32,763 nt of DNA from Coriobacteriia bacterium (GCA_013334745.1 JAAXWY010000029.1:1-32763); one strand, 5' to 3'; counted from the stretch's first letter, positions 15,897 to 25,367 are shown. Numbers and translations: made by a program. Notes: generated from the sequence alone by a model not told the origin.

Positions 15897-16952
15897 ATGC
15901 ACATGGCCGACGCGCTCATATCTCCTGCCGTGGGCGGCACGATGTGGGCTGCGACCGCGGCGACGGCGGTCTACTGCGCCAAGAAGGTTCGGGAGGAAGC
16001 GGACCCGGCCAAGATTCCGTTGATGGGCGTGCTGGGCGCATTCATCTTCGCCGCCCAGATGCTCAACTTCACGATTCCCGGGACCGGTTCGAGCGGTCAT
16101 CTCGGGGGTGGTCTGATTCTCGCGATCCTGTTGGGGCCGGAGGCGGCGTTTCTGACCATTGCATCGGTGCTCACCGTCCAGGCGCTCTTCTTCGCCGACG
16201 GCGGGCTGCTCGCCTTGGGCTGCAACGTCTTCAACCTCGGGGTGTTCCCTGCATTCGTCGCGTACCCCGTCTTCAAGATGATCGTGCGCGACACCTGGAC
16301 CACGGGCCGGATCGTGTTCGCCAGCATCGTGGCTGCCGAGATCGGTCTGCTGCTCGGCGCCTCCGGTGTGGTGCTTCAGACCGCGCTGTCCGGCGTCAGC
16401 TCGCTGCCGTTCACCACGTTTCTGCTGATCATGCTGCCGATCCACGCAGCGATAGGGCTCGTCGAGGGGCTCGTCACCTCCGCAGTCGTGCTGTTCGTGA
16501 GGCAGGCGCAGCCGGAGATGCTCACCCGAACCGCGGTGAGTGCACCGCTGGCGGGCCTCAACGTTCGAGTGGTGCTCATCTGCTTGGCCCTGGCCACAGT
16601 CGTGTCGGGCGCCGTCTTCGCCACCTTCGCATCGTCGAACCCTGATGGTCTTGAATGGTCGATCGCCAAGGTGACCGGCAGCGAGGAGTTCGCCGGCGAC
16701 GCATCAACCGCCGCGAAGCAGGTGTCGGCGGCCATTCAGCAGCGGACAGCCTTCCTGCCCGACTACGGATTCAAGACCTCTGGCGCCGACGCTCCGGCTG
16801 AACTTCCTGCGGCGGCAGGCGCTCCCACGGTTGATGCGGGGACGAGTACCGCCGGAATCGTGGGCGCTGTGATCACGCTCGGCGTCGCGGCTCTGATCGG
16901 CGTCGCTCTGACCAAGCGCAGGCGCAAGAGCGCCTCGCCCGGAGAGCGCTAG
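15897..16952 (+). CDS. cbiM: ECF transporter substrate-binding membrane protein CbiM/NikM fused to a PDGLE (NikN-like) domain
   Basis: A 351-residue membrane protein that binds the metal ion. The N-terminus MHMADALISPAVGG carries the essential His2 next to the amino group, as in all CbiM/NikM proteins; about seven helices follow, with GGGLILAILLGPEAAFLTI and GCNVFNLGVFPAFVAY typical of the family. The C-terminal third contains SNPDGLEWS, the PDGLE signature of the NikN/CbiN-like accessory domain, and a last membrane helix before a basic tail, so this is a natural NikM-NikN fusion. AAGGAG precedes the ATG. It is transcribed away from nikR-cbiQO and ends at a strong terminator. Nickel specificity is inferred from context. 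Confidence 0.93.
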   Translation: MHMADALISPAVGGTMWAATAATAVYCAKKVREEADPAKIPLMGVLGAFIFAAQMLNFTIPGTGSSGHLGGGLILAILLGPEAAFLTIASVLTVQALFFADGGLLALGCNVFNLGVFPAFVAYPVFKMIVRDTWTTGRIVFASIVAAEIGLLLGASGVVLQTALSGVSSLPFTTFLLIMLPIHAAIGLVEGLVTSAVVLFVRQAQPEMLTRTAVSAPLAGLNVRVVLICLALATVVSGAVFATFASSNPDGLEWSIAKVTGSEEFAGDASTAAKQVSAAIQQRTAFLPDYGFKTSGADAPAELPAAAGAPTVDAGTSTAGIVGAVITLGVAALIGVALTKRRRKSASPGER

Positions 16953-16972
16953 CACCTTGAGGCGGACATGAG

Positions 16973-17000
16973 AAAGGCCCTCCCGGGTGGGAGGGCCTTT
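16973..17000. terminator. Perfect 12-bp hairpin, bidirectional terminator
   Basis: AAAGGCCCTCCC (16973-16984) pairs exactly with GGGAGGGCCTTT (16989-17000) around a 4-nt loop. The A-run and T-run at the outer ends give a terminator shape on both strands. It lies between the convergent cbiM gene and the thioredoxin operon. Confidence 0.85.
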
Positions 17001-17012
17001 CGTGCGTTCGAG
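16996..17012. repeat. 17-bp direct repeat, copy 1
   Basis: CCTTTCGTGCGTTCGAG, identical to 17286-17302. This copy overlaps the outer edge of the terminator stem. The two copies bracket the 83-residue gene. Confidence 0.85.
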
Positions 17013-17025
17013 ATGCGATTGCTTC

Positions 17026-17277
17026 CTAGACCAGCTCGACCGTCGTGCCGCCGTCGCGAGGGGTGCCCTCGAGTTCGGCGATGGCATCATCGAGCTTCGC
17101 GCGCGACTCGCCGAGCAGAACGCTCGCCTGGGCGAGTGCCTTGCTGACCTCGGGTCGCTTGCCGTGATCGGCGAGGTGATGCAACTGCTCGAGCCACTGC
17201 TGCACCATCGCGAGTGAGTCGTCCGACTGCCCGATGGCCAGCTTGAGCTGACCTACGTTGACTCCCTGCTCACACAT
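17026..17277 (-). CDS. Small helical hypothetical protein (83 aa)
   Basis: The frame starts at ATG 17277 with GAAAGG upstream. It encodes 83 residues beginning MCEQGVNVGQL, rich in Leu, Ala and Glu, predicted to form two long amphipathic helices (about 10-35 and 42-72) and then a short flexible tail. I recognise no family. It lies 43 bp downstream of trxA on the same strand and ends next to the bidirectional terminator, so it is the last gene of the thioredoxin operon. An exact 17-bp repeat flanks it on both sides; the upstream copy contains its ribosome site. The good ribosome site and operon position support a real gene. Confidence 0.65.
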   Translation of the reverse strand: MCEQGVNVGQLKLAIGQSDDSLAMVQQWLEQLHHLADHGKRPEVSKALAQASVLLGESRAKLDDAIAELEGTPRDGGTTVELV

Positions 17278-17285
17278 GACTGTGT

Positions 17286-17302
17286 CCTTTCGTGCGTTCG
17301 AG
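17286..17302. repeat. 17-bp direct repeat, copy 2
   Basis: CCTTTCGTGCGTTCGAG, identical to 16996-17012. Read on the minus strand, this copy holds the GAAAGG ribosome site of the 83-residue gene. Confidence 0.85.
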
Positions 17303-17320
17303 CGGCCTCGCTGCTCGGCT

Positions 17321-17644
17321 CTAGCCGATGAACGGGGCGAGCTCGTCGATGAGGCGCTTCTTGGGCATGGCACCCACGAGCTTCTTGGCCATCTGCCCGT
17401 CTTTGAAGACGAGCAGAGTCGGGATCGAAAGGATGTCGAAACGCTGCGCGATGGCAGGGTTCTCGTCCACGTTGAGCTTGCCGACGGTGACGGCGTCGTA
17501 CTCTTCCGCGAGCTCCTTGAGCACCGGCTCCATCGCGCGGCACGGTCCACACCACGGCGCCCAGAAGTCGAGCACGAACGGCTTGGAGCTACTCGCCACT
17601 GTCGCTTCGAAGTTAGCGTCGGTGACCTGAGTCAGGTCTGCCAT
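17321..17644 (-). CDS. trxA: Thioredoxin
   Basis: A 107-residue cytoplasmic thioredoxin with the active site WCGPC at residues 31-35, the buried Asp in FVLDFWAP, and the cis-proline in ILSIPTLLVF. It reduces protein disulfides and is recharged by the adjacent thioredoxin reductase. AAGGGAG precedes the ATG at 17644. It follows trxB by 26 bp on the same strand. There is no signal peptide. Everything fits a standard TrxA. Confidence 0.96.
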   Translation of the reverse strand: MADLTQVTDANFEATVASSSKPFVLDFWAPWCGPCRAMEPVLKELAEEYDAVTVGKLNVDENPAIAQRFDILSIPTLLVFKDGQMAKKLVGAMPKKRLIDELAPFIG

Positions 17645-17670
17645 CGAGATCTCCCTTCGTGCTCGCTACC

Positions 17671-18618
17671 CTAGAGCGAGCAGGTTGTCGTTTCGTCAAT
17701 GTAGCGCAATGCCTCAAATGCCGCCGAAGCGCCTTTCGCCGCTGCGGTGATGACCTGCTTCAGTTCGGAATCCGTGACGTCACCGGCGGCATAGAGCCCG
17801 GGGACGTTCGTGCGACCATCGTGATCGATAGTGATGTACCCGTTGTCGGAGAGCTTCACAAGTTCAAGCGCCAACTCGTTTACGGGATGCACGCCCACGA
17901 AGATGAAGACGCCCTGCACCGGCAGGATCTCCTCGGGCTCGCCCTTCGTCGACTCGAGCCGGATGGCGCTCACCTTACCGTCCTCGCCGATGACCTCGAC
18001 GGGTACACGTGAGAGGTGCTCCTCGATCTTGGGATTGGCGCGGCAGCGCTCCTGGATGCACTTCGTGGCACGGAACTCGTCACGACGATGGATCAGGTGC
18101 ACCTTCGAGGCGAACTTCGTGAGGAACATCGCCTCCTCGACGGCCGCGTCTCCGCCGCCGATGACACAGACGACCTTCTCCTTGTAGAGCGCTCCATCGC
18201 ACGTCGCGCACCACGAGACGCCGCGTCCGGTGAACTCGGCCTCGCCCGGGATTCCGAGCTTGCGGGGCACGGCGCCCGTGGCGAGAATCACGCAATCCGC
18301 CGAGAACTCCTCGCCCTCACTCTCGAGGACGAAGTGCCCCTCGTCGTCGATCTCGATCGATCCGATCGGTGAGAAGCTGCGCATGATCGCACCGTGGGTC
18401 TCGGCCTGCTTGGTCATCAGCTCGCCAAGCTCCATCCCGTTGATTCCCTGAGGGAAGCCGGGGTAGTTCTCCACCCAATCGGTCGTGACGATCTGACCGC
18501 CGGGGAGTCCGCGTTCGAAGACGACGGTCTTGGCGCGCCCGCGGGCTGCGTACAGGGCTGCGGCCAGCCCGGCCGGTCCGCCGCCCACGATCGCTATCTC
18601 GATATGCTCTCGGCTCAC
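17671..18618 (-). CDS. trxB: Thioredoxin reductase (NADPH type)
   Basis: A 315-residue low-molecular-weight flavoprotein. FAD-binding GGGPAGLAAALYAAR is near the N-terminus; the redox pair CATC is at 137-140; the NADPH domain shows VIGGGDAAVEEA and HRRDEFRA, the arginines that select NADPH; the second FAD motif is GLYAAGDVTD. It transfers electrons from NADPH to thioredoxin, encoded directly downstream. The start is GTG at 18618, overlapping the stop of the PIN-TPR gene by 4 bp (18615-18618), so the two proteins are translationally coupled. Confidence 0.96.
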   Translation of the reverse strand: MSREHIEIAIVGGGPAGLAAALYAARGRAKTVVFERGLPGGQIVTTDWVENYPGFPQGINGMELGELMTKQAETHGAIMRSFSPIGSIEIDDEGHFVLESEGEEFSADCVILATGAVPRKLGIPGEAEFTGRGVSWCATCDGALYKEKVVCVIGGGDAAVEEAMFLTKFASKVHLIHRRDEFRATKCIQERCRANPKIEEHLSRVPVEVIGEDGKVSAIRLESTKGEPEEILPVQGVFIFVGVHPVNELALELVKLSDNGYITIDHDGRTNVPGLYAAGDVTDSELKQVITAAAKGASAAFEALRYIDETTTCSL

Positions 18619-19748
18619 TGCTTTGCTCCCGACGCGTCGACGGACTGGTTGGTTGTCAGCTTTCTGACCTGCTCGAGCAGAAGCGTCGCCTGCTGGAAGA
18701 GCGCGTGCTGATTCGAGTCGTTCTTGGTCAGGGATATGACCTTCTTGAACTGGGTCTCGGCGGCAGCGTAGTCCCGGCGCCCTTGGGCGTAGAAGATACC
18801 CAGGTTGTAGTTGGCGCGCAGGTGGCTGCCGTCGGCTTGCAGCACCGACCCGACCTCGCGAATCGCGCGGTCGGTCTGACCGGTGTTGAAGTAGAGCGTC
18901 GCCAGATCGGCTCGGGCGTTACTGTCGCCCGGCGAGACCGCGAGGTAGCGCTCGTAGTAGCGAATGCCCTGCTCTCCGAACGTGATCGCTGTTCCGGCGT
19001 CGGACTGCATCGCCGCTTCACTCTGGTCGAAGAAGATGTTCGCCATCTTGAGGAGGGCTTCACTGTCATTCGGGTTCGCCTGAAGCGTGCCGAGCGCGTC
19101 TAGCGCGGCGAGCTGGTTTGAGGTCAGGAGCGTCTTGAACTCGGTGGGCATGGTGCCGTTCGCGTGGTCCTGCTGCGAGTACATAGCGATGAACAGCACG
19201 CCCACGAACACCGCGATCGCCACGGCGAGAATCGTGATCGGCACGCGGTACCGCTGGAACGGGCGGATGATGTAGCGCTTCGAGAAGCCCGCTTCGACGC
19301 CGTCACCATAACGCTCGACGGGCAGGCCGAGTGTCTGCGCCTTGAGGAGCATATTCAGGTCGTTGGTGACGAGCCGCACGTCGCAGTCGGCTGCGTCACA
19401 TGCGCGAAACACCTGCAGCGCCGACACGAGAATGCGGTCATCCGAGTTACGGGTGGACACGCCTTCGGGCAGGTTCTTCGTCTCCGAGTCGAACGGCATG
19501 ACTCGGACCGAGCCGCCGTCAGGCAGGTCGATGCCCTCGACGAGGGAGCCGTCCTCCGAAAGCTCGAACAGGATCCGGCTGACCTCGCGGCCGCGAAACC
19601 GCAGATCCGGATCGACTCGGGCGGTCTTGAGCTTGTCGAGCTCCGAGAGAACCGTCTCAGGGATGACCACTTCGGCGCGTGGGAACGACAGCACCGAGTT
19701 GGGATCGGCCAGGAGCACGTTGGTATCGAGAATCACGATCTTGTTCAT
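18615..19748 (-). CDS. PIN-domain nuclease fused to a membrane helix and TPR repeats
   Basis: A 377-residue protein with three parts. Residues 1-150 are a PIN domain similar to that of PhoH-like proteins: ILDTNVLL (D8), VLSELDKLK (E36), NSDDRIL (D103/D104) and LVTNDLNM (D130) supply the full acidic metal site expected of an active RNase. Residues about 169-190 form one membrane helix, preceded by Arg/Lys-rich FSKRYIIRPFQRYR, so the PIN part should face the cytoplasm. Residues about 225-362 form TPR-like helical repeats, predicted outside the membrane. The PhoH ATPase part is missing. ATG 19748 has GGAAGG upstream; a longer frame to 19802 is less likely. It is coupled to trxB by a 4-bp overlap. 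Domain calls are good; the role is unknown. Confidence 0.85.
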   Translation of the reverse strand: MNKIVILDTNVLLADPNSVLSFPRAEVVIPETVLSELDKLKTARVDPDLRFRGREVSRILFELSEDGSLVEGIDLPDGGSVRVMPFDSETKNLPEGVSTRNSDDRILVSALQVFRACDAADCDVRLVTNDLNMLLKAQTLGLPVERYGDGVEAGFSKRYIIRPFQRYRVPITILAVAIAVFVGVLFIAMYSQQDHANGTMPTEFKTLLTSNQLAALDALGTLQANPNDSEALLKMANIFFDQSEAAMQSDAGTAITFGEQGIRYYERYLAVSPGDSNARADLATLYFNTGQTDRAIREVGSVLQADGSHLRANYNLGIFYAQGRRDYAAAETQFKKVISLTKNDSNQHALFQQATLLLEQVRKLTTNQSVDASGAKQ

Positions 19749-19811
19749 GCACAATGCCTTCCGGGAATCAGAAACCCGCGCGTTCGGTGACGTGTGCCGC
19801 ACCGCGGGCAG

Positions 19812-21854
19812 TTAGCGCGAACTTGGGTGTATGTCGTCATCTGCGTCGTCAGTGTATCCTGCCCCGCTTCGTGATTCACCGTCATGACGCTCTGCAGCCC
19901 GGCTTCTCCGCACAATAAACACAAGCATGACCAGCATACCCAGCACCACCGCACCGCCGAGGGCGAGCCGGTCGAGATACGATGCCTGCACGTTGACGTT
20001 ACGCTTCGCGAGCACGAGCCCGTCAGCGGTGACCTCGATAGTGAGTTTCCCCGAGAGACTCGTCTGCATATCCACCGGCACCTCAAGGTACGTTTCCTGA
20101 GGGCGCAATGTGGTGGGGATGCTCGTGTCGCCGCCGACGTGCACACCCCCGCTTGATGTCACGGTGACAAGTACGTTGAGCGTCTTGTCGCTGCTGTTCA
20201 CGATGGTGATCGGCAGGTCGCCCCTCGTACCCGACAAGGTGATTGACTCCGCATTGACCGAGACGCGATCGAGCACTGCTTTCGTCGTTGCGAGCGAGGT
20301 CTGAGCGAACTCCTTGCCACGCGCGGCGTCGCTCCATGCGGGGTTGCCGTCCGCCCAGGACGAGCTTTCGGCGACGAGCGACTGCGCGTTCGCGGTCGTC
20401 GCCGTGGGATCACTTGCGCCGACTGCGGCATAGTACGCGTCGGCGTACGCGCGCGCCTTCGAGACGGTCGTCCAGAAGCCCTTTGGCGCGCCTTTGGTCG
20501 ACGGCCCGGCGAGCAAGCGCACCTTCGCGGCGCCGCTCGGGGCCTTGAGCGAACCGGCCTTCTCAAGCTGAATCCACGGCTGGGCCTCGATCGCGGAGAG
20601 CGCCGGGCCTACGAGGTCCGTTGTGGTGGGCTCATCGCTGTCGATCTCGAGCGCGAGGACCAGGGGTTTCTTGGGGGACGAGACCAGTCGTGAGAAGGCG
20701 TGGTCGAGGGCGTGTGATGTGTCGCCCTTCGCGAGCGATTCAGTGACGGCTTCGTCGAACGCGAGCGCGAGGAGCTTGCCGCCCTTGACCGGGTAGACGC
20801 CGCTGGCAGGCCTGGACTTACCGTCGCGGACGCAATCGGTGTCGACGACGACGTAGCGCACACCCTTCTCGGCGAGCAGTGTGAGCTCGTTGGCCGGCAC
20901 GCAGGCGCCGGCCGGAACGGTGCCGGGCGAGGGAGTCACCTCAAGGCTGGCGAACACCCCCGAGATGCCCGCGTCGTACTGCGGCCCCACGTCGGCGGCG
21001 AGCCCATGCTGGGCGAGGTCGGTGAGGTTGGGGTCGGCGTAGCCGAGCGTGACGAGTTCGAGACGGCCGGTGTCGATTGCCGCGCGAAGATCCGACAGCG
21101 TCGCGTTGTACGCTGCGGGGACGGGATCGGTCGGGCGCGCGGTGGTGCCGTCCGTGCGCGTGTAGCCGCCCGAGATGCGCCTCCACTCGACGAGCAGGAC
21201 CGGCGGGATCGCCAATGTGATCCGAGCCTTGGGATCGGTGAGGATCCGGCTGCTGATCGATGCCACTGCAGCGCGCGCCCCGGAGGCGGTCGCGGGGTCG
21301 AGGACGAACCGTCCATCGGGTGCGGCCATGGGGCGACCCGAGATGCGCACCACGAGCGCCGTCTTCACGCGGGGGCCGGCTCGGTCGTAGACCCTCAGTG
21401 TCTGTGACGTCTCGGAGGACACGGTCGTGCCGTTGACGTTTGCAGTGGCGGTGAGTCTGACCGGGTACTCATCGGGATCGAGCGTGAGCACGTCCGTCAA
21501 CGCCCGCTCGAACGAGAATCGCTCCACTCCCGGGCCGGCGTTGTTGATGATCCGCGTGCGCTTGAAGAGCAGTTGCCCGCTCGGCCGAAACACCTCGAAG
21601 ACCGTTTGCAGGTAGGAGGCGCGGTCCTTGAGGCGAACTTGAGCGGTATAGCCGAATGCACCGCCGGTGGGCACTGCGGGCGCGCTGGAAATCAGCGATG
21701 TCGTCATCGCCGGGCGCTCCGCGATCGGTGTCGACGTGGCCGTCGAAGTGCTCGGAGGGGCACTCCCGGCGGGTGCTACCGCGACCAACGCAACAAGCGC
21801 CGCCACCGCGACTGCGGTGGCAACGGAGGTCAGCGCGCTGGGTCGCGGGATCAT
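19812..21854 (-). CDS. Large secreted, C-terminally membrane-anchored protein (DUF6049-like)
   Basis: A 680-residue protein with a signal peptide (about 1-31, hydrophobic [22 protein letters not shown]), an Ig-like N-terminal region, a central part resembling a degenerate polysaccharide-deacetylase/glycosidase beta-alpha barrel ([40 protein letters not shown]), a second beta-rich region ([19 protein letters not shown]), and one C-terminal membrane helix ([20 protein letters not shown]) with a short acidic cytosolic tail. The layout resembles DUF6049 proteins of Actinomycetota, but I am not certain. GGAG precedes the ATG at 21854. It is 63 bp upstream of the PIN-TPR gene on the same strand. 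Role in cell-envelope assembly is a guess. Confidence 0.7.
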   Translation of the reverse strand: MIPRPSALTSVATAVAVAALVALVAVAPAGSAPPSTSTATSTPIAERPAMTTSLISSAPAVPTGGAFGYTAQVRLKDRASYLQTVFEVFRPSGQLLFKRTRIINNAGPGVERFSFERALTDVLTLDPDEYPVRLTATANVNGTTVSSETSQTLRVYDRAGPRVKTALVVRISGRPMAAPDGRFVLDPATASGARAAVASISSRILTDPKARITLAIPPVLLVEWRRISGGYTRTDGTTARPTDPVPAAYNATLSDLRAAIDTGRLELVTLGYADPNLTDLAQHGLAADVGPQYDAGISGVFASLEVTPSPGTVPAGACVPANELTLLAEKGVRYVVVDTDCVRDGKSRPASGVYPVKGGKLLALAFDEAVTESLAKGDTSHALDHAFSRLVSSPKKPLVLALEIDSDEPTTTDLVGPALSAIEAQPWIQLEKAGSLKAPSGAAKVRLLAGPSTKGAPKGFWTTVSKARAYADAYYAAVGASDPTATTANAQSLVAESSSWADGNPAWSDAARGKEFAQTSLATTKAVLDRVSVNAESITLSGTRGDLPITIVNSSDKTLNVLVTVTSSGGVHVGGDTSIPTTLRPQETYLEVPVDMQTSLSGKLTIEVTADGLVLAKRNVNVQASYLDRLALGGAVVLGMLVMLVFIVRRSRAAERHDGESRSGAGYTDDADDDIHPSSR

Positions 21855-21973
21855 CGGCGGCTCCGAGCGGAAGCGAAGATTGTCGCTTTCGCGGCGTGGT
21901 TGGCGTGTACCATGTCATGCCATTGGGCACCAACGGATTATCGCACGACATACGTGAGAGGACGCGAACGGCC
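21855..21973. other. Divergent intergenic region between the envelope protein gene and lon
   Basis: This 119-bp region must hold promoters for both strands. I looked for sigma-A boxes and for a HAIR or CIRCE operator and found no convincing match on either strand. Confidence 0.5.
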
Positions 21974-24382
21974 ATGTCACAGAGAGACCAGGACCCGAGC
22001 ATTCCAACGGTGCTCCCGCTGATCCCACTGCGAGACCTCATCGTCTTCCCCAACCTCGTCGTGCCGCTGTTCGTCGGCCGCGAGAAGTCGATCAACGCGC
22101 TTGAGGCAGCGATGCGCGAGGGGCACTTCATCGCGCTCGCAACGCAGCGGCAGGCCGAGACGCAGGATCCCGGACCCGACGACCTCTACGACATCGGCTG
22201 CATCGTCACGGTGATGCAGGAGCTCAAACTGCCGGACGGTACCGCCAAGGCGCTCGTCGAGGGACAGCAGCGCTTCCGCATCCTCGAGTACCTCGAGGGC
22301 GAGCCGTACTTCCGCGTCCGCGTTGAGCTCATCGAGGAATCGACCGAGTCCGATATGGAGACGCAGGCGCTCATGCGGGCGCTCGTTACCGACTTCGAGC
22401 GCGCAGCCGAGCTCGGCAAGCCGATCCCGCAAGAAGTGCTCGTCGCCGCGAACTCAATCGAAGAACCCGGACGGCTCGGCGATTTCATCGCGTTTCACCT
22501 TAATCTCAAGGTCGACGAGAAGCAGGTCATCCTCGATTCACTTGATCCGCGCGTCCGTCTTGAGGCCGCTACTCGGTTCCTCAAGAAGGAGCTCGAGATT
22601 CTCGAACTCGGCACGAAGATCCAGGACCGGGTCAAGGAGCAGATGACCAAGTCCCAGCGCGAGTACTTCCTGCGCGAGCAGCTCAAGGCGATCCAGCAGG
22701 AGCTCGGGCAGTACGACGAGGTCCAGGCGGAGGTCGATGAGTACACGACCAAGATCCGCGAGTCGGGCATGCCCGAGCAGGTCGCCGAGAAGGCGCTCAA
22801 GGAGCTCAACCGCCTGGAGAAGATGCAGCCGCAGTCCGCCGAGACGAGCGTCATCCGCACATACCTCGACTGGCTTGTGGGGCTTCCGTGGGAGATCGAG
22901 TCCGAGGAGAAGCTCGACCTCGTCGAGGCCAAGGCGATCCTGGACGAAGACCACTACGGTCTCGAGAAGGTCAAGGAGCGCGTGCTCGAGTACCTTGCGG
23001 TCCACAAGCTGACCGACAAGATGCGCGGCCCGATCCTGTGCTTCGCCGGACCTCCGGGTGTCGGCAAGACCTCGATCGGCCGTTCGATCGCCCGTTCGCT
23101 CGGGCGCGAGTTCATCAGGCAGTCGCTTGGCGGCGTCCGTGACGAAGCAGAGATCCGCGGTCATCGGCGGACGTACGTGGGCGCCCTGCCCGGCCGCATC
23201 ATCCAGTCGATCAGTCAGGCGGGCACCAACAACCCCGTCTTCATGATGGACGAGATCGATAAGGTTGGCGCCGACTTCCGCGGCGACCCCACGTCGGCAC
23301 TCCTCGAGGTGCTCGACCCAGAGCAGAACTACGCCTTCCAGGACCACTACCTTGAGGCGCCGTTCGACCTGTCCAACGTCATGTTCATCACCACCGCGAA
23401 TATGCTCGACACGATTCCGCCGGCGCTGCGCGACCGCATGGAGGTCATCCACTTCCCGGGCTACACCGAAGAGGAGAAGCTCCACATCGCCACGGATTAC
23501 CTCATCCCCAAGCAGCTCGAGCAGCACGGCCTGACTCCGAGCAAGCTCGAAATCACCGACAGCGCCATTCGCGAGATCATCCGCCGCCACACGCGCGAGG
23601 CGGGCGTACGAGGTCTCGAGCGCGAAGTCGCGGCGATCAACCGTCAGGTTGCGCGCAAGGTCGTCGAGGGCAAGAAGGGCAAGACCGTCGTCTCGCAGCG
23701 CACGCTGCACAAGTATCTCGGGCCGGAGCGCTTCTCCTACGGCATGGCCGAGGAGCGCGATGAGATCGGTGCCGCAACCGGCCTGGTCTGGACCGAGGTC
23801 GGTGGCGACATCATCTTCATCGAAGCCACGAAGATGCCCGGCAAGGGCGCGCTTATCCTCACCGGTCAGCTCGGCGACGTCATGCGTGAGTCGGCGACTG
23901 CTGCGGTCAGCTACATCCGCACACGCGCCAAGGACCTTGGTATCGCCGAGGACTTCCAGGACCACTTCGACCTGCACATCCACGTGCCGGCCGCGGCTAT
24001 CCCCAAGGACGGTCCGAGCGCGGGCATCACGATGGCCACGGCGCTCGCGTCCACACTCATCGGGTGCCCGGTCCGCCGCGATCTGGCGATGACCGGCGAG
24101 ATCACGCTGCGCGGGCGCGTGTTGCCCATCGGCGGACTCAAGGAGAAGCTGCTGGCCGCGCACCGCGCCGGCCTCAAGACGATTCTGGTGCCCAAGGACA
24201 ACCTGCGTGACCTGGAGCTCGTGCCTGACAAGGTGCGCACCGAACTCGAGATCATCCCCGTGAGCACGATGGACGAGGTGCTCGCACTCGCTCTCGTGGG
24301 CGACACCTGCCCGCCGAACTCGAAGAGTGCGAAGAAGCCGAAGCGTGCTCCGGTGAAGGGTGGCGGCCGCACCAAGCGGTGA
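21974..24382 (+). CDS. lon: ATP-dependent protease Lon
   Basis: An 802-residue LonA protease that degrades misfolded and regulatory proteins in the cytoplasm. The N-terminal substrate domain begins [23 protein letters not shown]; a coiled linker (about 210-310) precedes the AAA+ module with Walker [10 protein letters not shown] and Walker [10 protein letters not shown]. The C-terminal protease domain has the catalytic Ser in [11 protein letters not shown] (S682) and Lys in PIGGLKEK (K723). Length is normal. The ATG at 21974 is supported by the homologous start and AGAGGA upstream. It is divergent from the secreted protein gene. No HAIR element is seen before it, so it does not look like an HspR target. 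Confidence 0.97.
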   Translation: MSQRDQDPSIPTVLPLIPLRDLIVFPNLVVPLFVGREKSINALEAAMREGHFIALATQRQAETQDPGPDDLYDIGCIVTVMQELKLPDGTAKALVEGQQRFRILEYLEGEPYFRVRVELIEESTESDMETQALMRALVTDFERAAELGKPIPQEVLVAANSIEEPGRLGDFIAFHLNLKVDEKQVILDSLDPRVRLEAATRFLKKELEILELGTKIQDRVKEQMTKSQREYFLREQLKAIQQELGQYDEVQAEVDEYTTKIRESGMPEQVAEKALKELNRLEKMQPQSAETSVIRTYLDWLVGLPWEIESEEKLDLVEAKAILDEDHYGLEKVKERVLEYLAVHKLTDKMRGPILCFAGPPGVGKTSIGRSIARSLGREFIRQSLGGVRDEAEIRGHRRTYVGALPGRIIQSISQAGTNNPVFMMDEIDKVGADFRGDPTSALLEVLDPEQNYAFQDHYLEAPFDLSNVMFITTANMLDTIPPALRDRMEVIHFPGYTEEEKLHIATDYLIPKQLEQHGLTPSKLEITDSAIREIIRRHTREAGVRGLEREVAAINRQVARKVVEGKKGKTVVSQRTLHKYLGPERFSYGMAEERDEIGAATGLVWTEVGGDIIFIEATKMPGKGALILTGQLGDVMRESATAAVSYIRTRAKDLGIAEDFQDHFDLHIHVPAAAIPKDGPSAGITMATALASTLIGCPVRRDLAMTGEITLRGRVLPIGGLKEKLLAAHRAGLKTILVPKDNLRDLELVPDKVRTELEIIPVSTMDEVLALALVGDTCPPNSKSAKKPKRAPVKGGGRTKR

Positions 24383-24419
24383 TACCATCGTCTCCCACGT
24401 ACCCCGAGCGGGAGGTCAG

Positions 24420-25367
24420 ATGCGGGTCCTAGTCACCGGCGGCGCCGGGTTCATCGGCAGCAATCTCGTCAACGCGCTGCTTTCGGGCGGTCACGTCGTT
24501 GGCGTGATCGACGATCTGTCGACCGGCAAGTCCGAGAACATCCACCCGCACGCGTGGTTTCGCACGCTGGACATACTCGATGACTCGATGCCGGCGCTCG
24601 TGGCCGAGTTTGCGCCTGATGCCGTCGTGCACCTCGCCGCACAGGCAAGCGTCCCGGTATCGCTTCGCGACCCCGAGCGGGACTTCGCGGTCAACGCCGA
24701 GGGGACGCGCCGAGTCGCTGCCGCGGCAAAGGCCGCCGGTGCCGTGCGCATGATCTCGGCGTCCTCGGCCGCCGTCTATGGCGAGCCCGACGAGACGATG
24801 CTTCCGCTTGCCGAGTCAGCGCCCAAGGCGCCCGTTAACCCGTACGGCACCTCAAAGCTCGCCGCCGAAGGGCTGCTCGCCGAGGAGCTGCTAGGGACGG
24901 GGGTCGACTTCGCCTCGTTCCGCTTCGCGAACGTGTACGGGCCGCGTCAAGACGCTGCCGGGGAAGGCGGTGTGGTCGCGCTGTTCTGCGCTGCGATGCA
25001 CGCCGGCGAGCCTCCCACGGTGTTCGGGGACGGCACGCAGACTCGCGACTTCATCTACGTCGGCGACATCGTCGGAGCGATCGTCGCGGCGCTGCACGCC
25101 GAAGGCACGCTCGGTACCGCTGCGGGCGATGCACCCGCCTACAACATCTCGACCGGCCGAGAAACCAACGTCAACGACATCCTGCGCTCGCTGCGCGAGG
25201 CCGCCGAGTACTGGGGCCCGATCGACTCCCGTCCCCTGCGGCACGGCGATGTGGCGCGCAGCTCACTGTCGCCGGCAAAGTGCGCGGCAACGTTCGGGTG
25301 GACGGCGAACCAGACGCTCGACGTGGGGCTGCAGACGACTTGGCGATGGTTCGCCGGACGCGCGTGA
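24420..25367 (+). CDS. NAD-dependent sugar-nucleotide epimerase (GalE-like)
   Basis: A 315-residue extended short-chain dehydrogenase. The NAD-binding loop GGAGFIGSNLV is at the N-terminus, the active-site Tyr-Lys pair is in NPYGTSKLAAE, with Ser in SASSAAVYGEP, and substrate-side motifs include RFANVYGPRQD and RDFIYVGDIV. It is most like UDP-glucose/UDP-N-acetylglucosamine 4-epimerases, supplying sugars for envelope polymers; the exact sugar is not readable. The ATG at 24420 follows GGGAGG. It lies 37 bp after lon and overlaps the next gene by 4 bp. Confidence 0.87.
   Translation: MRVLVTGGAGFIGSNLVNALLSGGHVVGVIDDLSTGKSENIHPHAWFRTLDILDDSMPALVAEFAPDAVVHLAAQASVPVSLRDPERDFAVNAEGTRRVAAAAKAAGAVRMISASSAAVYGEPDETMLPLAESAPKAPVNPYGTSKLAAEGLLAEELLGTGVDFASFRFANVYGPRQDAAGEGGVVALFCAAMHAGEPPTVFGDGTQTRDFIYVGDIVGAIVAALHAEGTLGTAAGDAPAYNISTGRETNVNDILRSLREAAEYWGPIDSRPLRHGDVARSSLSPAKCAATFGWTANQTLDVGLQTTWRWFAGRA

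Noticed and set aside
22538-24388. 616-codon open frame antisense to lon
   Set aside because: Low-complexity Arg/Leu/Val-rich product with no motif, lying wholly over the highly conserved lon gene.
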